Below, in pieces: positions 56,311 to 64,000 of a stretch of 64,000 bases of DNA. The translations under genes and the position numbers were made by a program. Numbering within the stretch: position 1 is the first letter of the stretch; each line of letters begins with the position of its first letter. The notes under the pieces are model-generated. The model did not search any database and was not told where the DNA came from. It saw only the letters and a program-made list of their open reading frames with translations. This stretch comes from Gigaspora rosea (taxonomy: Eukaryota > Glomeromycota > Glomeromycetes > Diversisporales > Gigasporaceae), in the NCBI GenBank assembly GCA_003550325.1, contig QKWP01000032.1, positions 198,593 to 262,592 on the forward strand. Reading direction: 5' to 3'.

Positions 56311-57127
56311 TAATAGATGCGCGTTAATTCAGGAGCATTAGTCTGAGATCACATGCTATTTTATAGAAATTCGAATTTAAAAATAATATCTGTATGTATT
56401 ATTTTGGGTCAATATTGTAGATAAATTTTAAGAAATACTAAGCTAACTTCTTTGAATTCGATTTAACAATCTAGCATCAAAGAAGTAAAAGTGCACTTGG
56501 TAAAAACATTACACAACTTTTTTAGATTTTCAAATTTAGATTAGAAGGGAAAAATGCATTGGCCAATGCATTTTTCGAGAACATTACACTGATTTCTAAA
56601 ATCCTTGTAATAATAATCTTAAATAAAAAAGAGAAACGTATTAGCCATTGCAAAACTGTGAATGGATGCATGCTTTTTTTATACTATTAGCAATATTTAA
56701 AACCCTTAATATGATAAGCTTACAAAATATATGCAGTTAAACAGAAATGCAATTCTAATACCAGATAAGTTTAGTTCTAGAAAAAATGATTCAAACAGAA
56801 AATGTATATACTGTGAACATTATAACACTTCTTCCATTTAGTATCAATCCTGTGATCCTTGGAAAGCAATTTAAAAATGGATGATAAGATTAACAATTTT
56901 ATTAAAAAATTTTAATTCAAAGATACAGAATAGATTCTATTTGATAAACTAATTAATTTACAAGAAATTAATGAAGAATCAGATTTTGTATTCCTGTATT
57001 TATAACAATTGGGTGAAAGGCATATGAATAATTAAAGATAATTATAGAAAATATATACAGTCATGTACTTATTATATTATCTATTGACCTTATGAAGTTG
57101 AATTGTGCACTTTGAAACTTTCAGAAA
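56311..57127. other. No gene seen
   Basis: AT-rich spacer with element debris to about 56420. No coding signal. Confidence 0.35.
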
Positions 57128-57857
57128 TGTGAGTTGAATTATTTATATATTACTAGTGTTATAGAACGATAGTTCATTATATTATCTTATTATTTTATTA
57201 TTTCATTTTTATTATTATATTTTATTATTATATTGTATTATATTATTATCTTGAGAAGTTAGAATAGTTAATAACGATTATAACGCTTATAACGATTATC
57301 ACGCTTATAACGCTTATAGCGCTTATACTGCTTATAACGCTTATGACGCTTATAGTGCTTATACCGCTTATAACGCTTATGACGCTTATAGCGCTTATAC
57401 CGCTTATAATGCTTATACTGTTTATAACGCTTATGTTGCTCTTGTAGATTATAGTGTTTATCATTGTAAATCAACGCTTATAACGCTTATTCTAAAATGT
57501 ATTTAAAGACACAGAATTTCCCTTAGTCAAACTAGACCAAGACACCCCACTTCTCTTCTATTTATTATACATCTTGTACTGGGATTTCTTAGGAACAGAA
57601 ACCTAAGGATAGCCCTATCTTAGATTATTAATAAAGAAACTATTTATCTGAATAACACCAAGTTTATTATCAAATAATAGTAAAATTGATAATTCCTCAT
57701 TGAATACTCTACTGAACTGCCCTTAGAGAAGAGTATAATTTCTTACAGACCAAGGAATTATACCTACCTCTTGGACACCGCTATAAACTGATAAAGGATC
57801 CCTGTAGCCATGTCGTTGTTATAGTAAGGAGTAAAAGAAGGCCTCCCTACTGTAACA
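57128..57857 (+). repeat. Probable 5' LTR of the Ty3/gypsy element
   Basis: The right end CTGTAACA (57850-57857) is fixed by the primer-binding-like sequence that follows. The left end TGTGAGTTG at 57128 is a guess from the TG rule, as the 3' LTR is outside the window. AATAAA occurs near 57630. It contains a decamer minisatellite (57270-57490). Confidence 0.5.
57270..57490. repeat. Decamer minisatellite CGCTTATAA within the LTR
   Basis: About twenty units of 10 bases (CGCTTATAAC, CGCTTATAGC, CGCTTATGAC, TGCTTATACT). Minus-strand open frames across it are artefacts of the repeat. Confidence 0.85.
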
Positions 57858-57876
57858 TTTAGTGCCTTCTGGCGGA
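57858..57876 (+). other. Primer-binding-like site
   Basis: TTTAGTGCCTTCTGGCGGA directly follows the CA end of the LTR. It resembles a TGGTGCC-type tRNA-complementary site with one change (TAGTGCC). Confidence 0.4.
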
Positions 57877-57934
57877 ATTACATTTAAAACATTTGGATAT
57901 TATTAAAGATATTTGAAAACCTCTACTACTCTAG

Positions 57935-58112
57935 CTGCTGCTGTTCGTCCTGGAAGTCACTTTGCCCAGAGACTCTATAAAAACTATTGCTACTGCTATT
58001 CGTCCTGGAAGACTCTTTGCCCAAGGACTCTATTTACTTTAATTGCTGTTTATTTCTCATAACATTTGTTGCTGCTGTTCATACTGGAAGACTCTTTGCC
58101 CAAGGATTCTAT
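57935..58112 (+). repeat. Triple leader repeat before Gag
   Basis: GCTGTTCGTCCTGGAAG..CTTTGCCCA..GA.TCTAT, about 42 bases, at 57935, 57989 and 58070. It lies between primer-binding site and ORF, where packaging or dimerisation signals of retroelements usually are. Confidence 0.6.
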
Positions 58113-58188
58113 CTATTTAACTAAACTTACTAACAAGATATTACTAACAATTAATTATTTTGAGATTTAGTCAGAAGTCATAAGGCAT

Positions 58189-59010
58189 ATGACTACTGAT
58201 ATTAACGAATTATATAATCGATATATTAGAAACCACCTAGTAGAACATCATCAAAACTCTGCTCTTCCATTTCACTCTCTCTAACAACGTGCTCCTGATC
58301 TTTCTTGTCAAGAGTGTTATCCTCCCCCTCACACTAGTGGTCGTGTTTTTGCTCGAACACCTTTTGGAAGATTTTGGAATTGGTATTCTGGTACCTACTC
58401 TGCTAATTTCTATACCTCTCAAACTACTGGAAACTTTATTCGCCTGACTGCTACTAGAGACTCTGCTACTATCCGTGCTTGTATTCGAGATATTATTTTT
58501 AGCTGCCGATATCAAATAGAACTTGACAACCCAAGAGAAATTGCTCTTACTATTCTTCAACGCTTTACCCATCGAACAACTTTACCTCCTCTTGATTTTG
58601 CAGACTATACTACTTTTGACCCATACTTAGACACCGATACTGAAAACTATAACCCTCGATATCAGGACTTAGGATATTCTATTATCAAAGAATCTAGCCC
58701 TACTTTTAACACTGTACCTCTTCTTACTATTCCTGAAGATCGCTCCTCTACTCCTCTTGGTTTTAACCTACTCCCTTATAGTGAACATAATAGTGATATT
58801 AGCTCTCACACCCCTTCGTTCCAACATACTAGCCTACCTGCAAGTCCTACAGTTTTAGCACCTAATCAACAAGATATAGACCTTGAAAATTTCTTTGAAA
58901 CTACCTCTACTTTTAATTTAGATAGACTTTTACCAGATACTACTGAAGAAACTAGTGAAGAAGACCAAGAACCTTCCCTAACCTCACCTGTAGACAACTC
59001 ACCTCCCATT
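58189..59010 (+). pseudogene. 274-codon N-terminal extension of the Gag frame
   Basis: ATG 58189-58191 is the first after an in-frame TAG at 58168. The frame continues directly into Gag, broken only by TAA at 58282-58284. The encoded part has a Cys-pair segment (CQECYPPPH), an aromatic/Arg-rich region (RTPFGRFWNWYSGTYS), then a long acidic Pro/Ser/Thr-rich linker (EETSEEDQEP). I do not recognise it. It could be a separate domain of the polyprotein, with Gag starting either here or at the Met at 59011. The one nonsense codon is a CAA-to-TAA-type change. Confidence 0.5.
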
Positions 59011-59916
59011 ATGGCTGAACGAGCGATCGCTGATGCTGCTACTGCTATTAATACCTTAGCTGCTGCGTTTGTCCATGGAGGAGTTGAAAGGAATCTTCTT
59101 CCTGTTAATTTCTTTAATGGAGATGGAACCCAAGACCCACTCGAATGGTATTCAGAATTCAAGCGTGCTGCCGTTGCTAACCGATGGAATGCTGCCCGGA
59201 AATTAGAACTTGTCCCTGTCTACTTGAAAGGAATTGCCTTAGACTGGTTTTCCTCCCTTACCACTAAGCCCACTGTTTTTAGTGATAAGGATAACCAAGA
59301 TACTAGTTTTAAACACCTGTTTCTAGACCGATTTGTTACCCCAAAACAAAAAGTTATGTGGCAAAAGCAACTTTTTGATGTCAAACAAGGTGCCAACTCA
59401 GTTGATGACTATATTAACCGGTTCAGAAAACTGAAGCGACGTGTTGACCCTGACGATGACTTCCCTGATGACTTTGTAATCCAACTCTTTATCCAAGGCC
59501 TTCGTCCTGAGTTTGCTATAAATGTACAAGCCTCTGAACCTGCTGATCTTGATGCTGCTATGAAAACTGCTCGTAAATGGGAAACTGGAAAACTTATGGC
59601 TTCTCCTAATACAGATACAGACCAAGCCATTAAACAACTAACTGAACAAATCGCTCAACTTAGTATTAACCTTGCCCAGAAGCAACCACCTGCTAACCTC
59701 TCTGTAAACTATGCTGATTCTCCTAAACAAGCCAATTCAATTAAACAACATCCTACCTGCCATTATTGTGGTCGAACCGGACACTTTATTGTACATTGTC
59801 GTTTTAAAAAGAAGAATCAAAGTAATGAACGAGAAAGAAACAGACAGTCCAATAATAACAACTATCGACGTGACTCTTATAGAAACAGATCTAGAAGTCG
59901 AGATAATAGAGACTGA
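59011..59916 (+). CDS. gag: Ty3/gypsy Gag (capsid and nucleocapsid)
   Basis: 301 residues intact. Retrotransposon Gag domain: VNFFNGDGTQDPLEWYSEF, then LKGIALDWF, the FVTPKQKVMWQKQLFDVKQG region, VDDYINRFRKLKRRV and FIQGLRPEF (about residues 30-170), the order seen in Ty3/gypsy capsids. A CCHC knuckle CHYCGRTGHFIVHC (about 250-263) and an Arg/Ser/Asn-rich tail (SYRNRSRSRDNRD) bind RNA. TGA at 59914-59916 is followed by more Arg/Ser-rich coding sequence in the same frame, so this stop is a mutation (CGA-type). It forms the particle in the cytoplasm. Composition is clearly GC-richer than the surrounding DNA. Confidence 0.85.
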   Translation: MAERAIADAATAINTLAAAFVHGGVERNLLPVNFFNGDGTQDPLEWYSEFKRAAVANRWNAARKLELVPVYLKGIALDWFSSLTTKPTVFSDKDNQDTSFKHLFLDRFVTPKQKVMWQKQLFDVKQGANSVDDYINRFRKLKRRVDPDDDFPDDFVIQLFIQGLRPEFAINVQASEPADLDAAMKTARKWETGKLMASPNTDTDQAIKQLTEQIAQLSINLAQKQPPANLSVNYADSPKQANSIKQHPTCHYCGRTGHFIVHCRFKKKNQSNERERNRQSNNNNYRRDSYRNRSRSRDNRD

Positions 59917-60750
59917 GATTATTATAATAGAGACCGAAGCCGCTCTAGAAATAGAGATAATCATAATGATCGAGATGACTACCGTTCTAGAAGTCGAGAC
60001 CGATCTTCTTCTTGGAGACCTAGCAACCGAACCCCCTCACCCTACTACAGAAATGTTAACTATCTTGATGGAACTTCTTCTACTACTACCACTACCAACC
60101 AACCTCTTAGTCCACAAAAATGAGAAACATTCCTAGACAACCCTTCTGTTCGTACTGCACTATCTTCTTACTTGTACGAAGAAGCTAAAACTGCTAACTT
60201 GATCCAGACATCTGCTTATACTACACCTGTCAAATGTAATGTTAAAATCAATCAAAAACCACAAGAAGCTATTATTGACAGTAGAGCCTCTATCAGAATG
60301 ATCGCACACCAATTAGTCCAAGATCTAGGATTAAAAATAGAACAAGCCTCTCTTAGCCTTATTATACCTGCTACTTGAACCCCTTCTTGTCCTTTGGGAA
60401 TTGTTTAAGACTTACCTATAGAAATAGTTGGTGCTATTATTCCTATTACCGTTGAAGTAGTCCCTGCCACCTCTTACTCATTATTGCTTGGAAATGACTG
60501 GTCAAAGAAAGTTGAAGCCAGTTACAATTGGAAAAATGGATGCTACTCTTTTAAGTGGAAAAACAAGAAACATACCGTTCCTACTTCCTATGAAAGCAAC
60601 CAACCATTACTCTCACAACCTACTGTTACCGACCCTGCTGAATTAGACACTTATGAACAGGAATACTTAGTCCTTCAAGAATCTTATGCTTTTATCACCA
60701 CCCATGAACCAGACATTACCTCTACCTCTGATGATGATACCAACCCATAG
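59917..60750 (+). pseudogene. Retroviral-type aspartic protease in the Gag frame, degenerate
   Basis: Same frame as Gag. A basic linker, then TPVKCNVKINQKPQEAIIDS with the active site DSRAS at about 60277 in place of DS/TGAS (GGA to AGA), a flap/helix region (LVQDLGLKIEQASL) and YSLLLGNDWSKK-like sequence after 60475, typical of gypsy proteases (LLGNDWL). Stops in frame: TGA 60121, TGA 60376, TAA 60406, TAG 60748. With the Gly lost it could not be active. Placing protease in the Gag frame, before the frameshift site, is as in alpharetroviruses rather than most Ty3/gypsy elements. Confidence 0.7.
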
Positions 60751-62124
60751 ATTATCCACCAGCCTAGATATAGAAAGCGTGCCCCTCCTAACTCTCGTGT
60801 ATGTGGCAATTGTGGCTCACCTGAACATCTCTTTGCCAACTGCCCTACCAACCGTTGTAATCGCAGTCGACAGGATGGACATATTGCTGTCCACTGCTCA
60901 CAACAAGTACCAAAGCGAACCTCTTGCCGTACCTGCAATGGTAATGACCATTTGTACCGAAACTACCCTGAAAATATTTGTCATACCTGTAGAGCAACTG
61001 AACATATTGCCGTTGACTGTTCTTTTGGAGCCCTTAAAGAACAGAACCGAATTTGCCAATGTGGATGTAATCCAGATGATATTGAAGCCCGTTGAATGTA
61101 TAACTTTAGTACAAGGCGTACTCACCACTGCTGTCACTGCAAGAAACCAAATAGACCAGAAGACCTACAAGTTCTTAACAATCAGTTTGTTTGCCGAGGA
61201 TGTGTCTCTGACTATTATTATGAACTCCCTCTTGATGACCCTCAACGTATATATTATTATAGTCACGGAGAAGGACGTGGAACCCTTGTCCAATGTAAAA
61301 TCTGTGGAGAAACTAGACCTACCTCTAAGATGAATAATCTAGAAAGCCTAGAACAAGCCCTTTGGTTTTGTGACCTTGAACACCTCTATGCTTATAAAGC
61401 AGGACAGGATGTTCTCTACAATGCAAATTATAATTTGTGGACCAGAATCAGACATTATACCGAGTCCAACAGGAGTGCTGGATCTCAGTATGAAATGAAC
61501 CAGACCCGTATCTTCCGACTTGCAAAGATTTTCTTACAAGAATTGGACCAAAGCCTGACTGAAGCCTTAGAACCTTTAATGACTGATCGTATTAACCAAC
61601 CTTGGAGTCAGGAAGAAATGCAATTAGTACTTCGTGCTGAACATGGTATATTAGAAGGGAATGAAGAATTTCAATTACAACAGACCCTTGAAATTTCCTT
61701 CGACACTAGCCATCCTGAATTCTGTAAAGAAACTGCTCTCGCTAATCTTAGAAGAAACTTCTCAGACACCCCTATTGACCTCTGCAAGGAATGTCTTCAT
61801 GTTAAGCACCAGGAAGAACTTGATGAACATGATGGATACTGTACAGAATGTGTACCTCCACCACCACCAATATTCGAACCAGAACCAGAAGTTATATATA
61901 TAGAACCTATTCAAAGTGATCAAAATACTGTCACTATCGAAGTTTTTGAAACATTACAACAACAAGTTGTCCAACAGAACCAGACCATTGAACAACTTCA
62001 ACAACAAGTCCAAAAACTTGAAAACTTTAATCAACAATTACTTCGCCTTATTCACCAAGACACCCAGTACCTACAACAAAGAACTGAAACCCTTGCTACC
62101 CTGTTCGCAAATACAAATTTTTAG
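60751..62124 (+). CDS. Zinc-knuckle array, CxxC modules and coiled coil between protease and RT
   Basis: Same frame. Four CCHC-like knuckles: CGNCGSPEHLFANC (60802), CNRSRQDGHIAVHC (60856, second Cys now Ser), CRTCNGNDHLYRNY (60925, last Cys now Tyr) and CHTCRATEHIAVDC (60979). After TGA 61093 an intact 342-residue stretch carries three zinc-ribbon-like CxxC...C modules (about 61129-61203, 61291-61370, 61780-61850), an acidic Pro patch (PPPPPIFEPEPE) and a Gln/Leu coiled coil (about 61907-62100). The frame ends at TAG 62122. Nucleic-acid binding plus oligomerisation is a reasonable inference. I know no standard Ty3/gypsy domain at this place. Confidence 0.65.
62115..62124 (+). promoter_or_regulatory. 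Candidate -1 ribosomal frameshift site AAATTTT followed by TAG
   Basis: In the Gag frame the codons read ACA AAT TTT TAG, so A AAU UUU fits the X XXY YYZ rule and abuts the UAG stop. Slipping by -1 gives TTA GAT AAT and opens the pol frame, which then codes without stop to 62395. This matches how retroviruses make Gag-Pol. No strong downstream pseudoknot was obvious to me. Confidence 0.65.
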
Positions 62125-63677
62125 ATAATCCTAGGCATGATGGCAAACTACCTGTTGACTCAGACAACTGTATTAACAGACCCCTTAAACTCCCTGAACA
62201 CCCTATAAATTTAGTACCTACCCCTGTATATAGTATAGACACCCTTATCCCCTATGAGGAATATACGTTGACCCCAACTACTTCATTAAACACAGGTCCT
62301 CTTGCTGCAGATCAAGGACTTAAATTTAGACACTTACTTGAGAAATTTGCAGACATTTTCGCAACAGACATTAATGAATTAGGAAGGACTGACTAGTTTC
62401 TCATCGTATTTTTACAGAAGATGTACCACCCATTCGCTCTAGACCTTATTCAATACCCCCAAGTGAACAGACATTTATTAAAGAAGAAATCCAACGAATG
62501 ATGAAACATAAACTTATCCGACCTTTGAATAGTCCCTGGACTTCACCTGTTGTTCTAGTCAAGAAGAAAAATGGCAAATTACGCTTCTGTGTAGACTACC
62601 GAAAACTTAACAATATTACTAAAAAGGATACATACCCTCTACCTCGTATTGATGAAATGTTAAATACTCTTGCTGGATCGCATTGGTTTTCCACTTTGGA
62701 CCTTGCAAGTGGATATTGGCAAGTAGCTATGCACCCTCGTGATAAAGAAAAACTGCTTTTGTAACTCGCTATGGAACTTACGAGTTCAATGTGATGCCTA
62801 AAACCTAATGGACCGAGTTTATGAAGGGATTGCTTGGAAAATTGTAGTAGTATACCTGGATGATACTATAGTATACTCTCGAACATTAAATGACCACCTG
62901 AAGCACTTGAATTAAGTGTTTCGCAAAATCAAACAAGCTAGTTTGCGACTTAATATCGAGAAATGTAACTTTTGGATGCAAAGATTACCCTTCTTAGGCC
63001 ATATAATTGCTCCTAGTGGAATAGCCCCTGATCCTACCAAGATTGAAGCCGTACAAAAGATCCAACCACTACAGAATATAACCCAACTTCACTCATTCTT
63101 GGGATTAGCTGGATATCATAGACAATTTATCCAAAACTTCTCTGCTATTGCTAAACCCTTAAATCGATTGTTACAAAAAAACGAACCATATCGATGGACC
63201 CATATTCAACAGGAAGCTTTTAATGAACTAAAAGACCGACTTACTGCTGCCCCTATATTAGCCTACCCTGATTTCAGAAAGACCTTTATTTTGGCCACCG
63301 ATGCTTCTTACTATGGATTTGGTGCTACTCTTAGTCAATTGGACCAAAACCATAAGGAACACCCCATTGCCTATGCAAGAAAAAGTCTACGAAAAGAAGA
63401 AGTAAACTATGGCGCAACTGAACTAGAATGTGCTGCTGTAGTATGGGCAATTGAACATTTTCATAAATATTTAGGCGCTACCAAGTTCATCTTAGTTACA
63501 GACCATTCAGCATTGAAATGGCTACGTACTGCTGAACCTAAAGGAAGAATTGAAAGATGGATTCTTAAACTACAACCTTATAACTTTGAAATCTTTCACA
63601 AACCTGGAAGAATCCACTCTAATGTTGATGCTCTATCACGCCTACTGACCCAGACAATTAAATTATCTAAATCATGA
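62120..63677 (+). pseudogene. pol: Pol: reverse transcriptase and RNase H, broken
   Basis: The N-terminal RT part (LLEKFADIFATDINELGRT) runs in the -1 frame to 62395, then shifts. RT motifs: PPIRSRPYSIPP, IRPLNSPWTSPVVLVKKKNG, LRFCVDYRKLN and FSTLDLASGYWQV (62498-62764). A one-base loss near 62750 shifts the frame, and about 35-40 bases are missing after VMP (62793), removing the FGL..AP.TFQ block. YLDD at about 62857 survives. After TAA 62913 the frame (62916-63677) holds FLGHIIAPSGI, FLGLAGYHRQFI and the RNase H domain with LATDASYYGFGA, ELECAAVVWA, VTDHSALKWL and NVDALSR. The element copies its RNA into DNA; this copy cannot do so itself. Confidence 0.88.
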
Positions 63678-64000
63678 ATTTAAACCAATATAACCAACTT
63701 TATGATTACCTAGAATCAGACAAGTTACCAGACGAATTTACAGACTATGAAAAGAAACAACTAATTAACCAGGCTAAATATTTTGAAATTAGACATAACC
63801 TCCTATACAAAAAGAACCGAAAAGATTCAGAACACCCTTTTCGAGTTATTAAATGGACAAAAGTAGAACCAATCCTATACATGATGCATAAACACCCTAC
63901 TGCTGGACATTTGGAAACTGATGCTATGTACTATAAGATAGCTAAACGATATTATTGGTCCAAATGTATCGAGACGTTCAAGAATATATAAAGACTTGTG
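63674..64000 (+). pseudogene. Integrase N-terminal part, cut by the window end
   Basis: Starts as ATGA overlapping the end of the RNase H frame, i.e. after one frameshift relative to it. The HHCC zinc domain begins with MMHKHPTAGH and RYYWSK. A one-base loss near 63966 then moves the frame, and the expected Y..V.EYIKTC with the Cys of HHCC follows to the window edge. The catalytic DDE core and 3' LTR lie outside. Confidence 0.7.

Noticed and set aside
57246..57474. Minus-strand frames of Lys-Arg-Tyr or Ile-Ser repeats
   Set aside because: Translations of the 10-base minisatellite in the LTR.
57270..57490. CRISPR array
   Set aside because: Units are 10 bases with no spacers, in a eukaryotic retroelement LTR.
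60684..61333. Long alternate frames over the zinc-finger region of the retroelement
   Set aside because: The Gag frame through the same region carries four zinc-knuckle motifs; the others are its shadows.

Overview
The window looks like gene-poor, strongly AT-rich nuclear DNA of a fungus. An arbuscular mycorrhizal fungus (Glomeromycotina, Rhizophagus/Gigaspora-like) is my best inference. The reasons are short phased introns in two ordinary genes, a Ty3/gypsy element, a hAT transposase with a BED-like zinc finger, TTAGGG-type interstitial repeats, and dense nested small inverted-repeat elements (MITEs). Species was not tested by any search.

Positions 1-4662, minus strand: an unusual compact cassette of about eleven small open frames packed like a viral or prokaryotic operon (gaps of 3-21 bases, ATGA-type overlaps). 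Seven encode single-pass or small membrane proteins: two paralogous Thr/Ser-rich mucin-like ones, a 40-residue one, and one with a Cys cluster. One is a basic Pro-rich protein and two are soluble. The last runs in frame, through one TAA, into a Gag-like protein with CCHC-like zinc knuckles. It lies in an A-rich sense strand behind a TATA box near 4951-4964 and runs out of the window on the left. I know of no described retroelement or virus with this order, so it is the main candidate for an undescribed system.

Positions 6236-9185: two TIR elements, a triple 35-bp repeat, and a complete five-exon gene for a DODA/LigB-type extradiol dioxygenase (7985-9185). Positions 9186-44100: no convincing gene. 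This is a graveyard of nested MITEs, foldbacks and non-autonomous hAT, Mutator-like, Harbinger-like and mariner/pogo-like elements, several with target-site duplications or paralogous empty sites. Several families keep a conserved core while the terminal inverted repeats differ completely between copies yet stay self-complementary within each copy.

Positions 44257-45469: a six-exon gene for a secreted ~203-residue protein, possibly DUF3455-like, with one apparent GC-AG intron. Positions 45560-57127: more nested elements, including a hAT element with 20-bp TIRs and a perfect 8-bp duplication (47142-49846) carrying a decayed transposase.

Positions 57128-64000, plus strand: the 5' part of a Ty3/gypsy element (LTR, primer-binding-like site, leader, Gag, protease, RT, RNase H, start of integrase). 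Gag, protease and a long zinc-finger region share one 3.9-kb frame with seven nonsense codons but no frameshift. The frame ends at a canonical -1 slippery heptamer directly abutting UAG, and pol follows in the -1 frame. A 274-codon N-terminal extension before Gag and an array of four CCHC knuckles plus three CxxC pairs between protease and RT are unusual.
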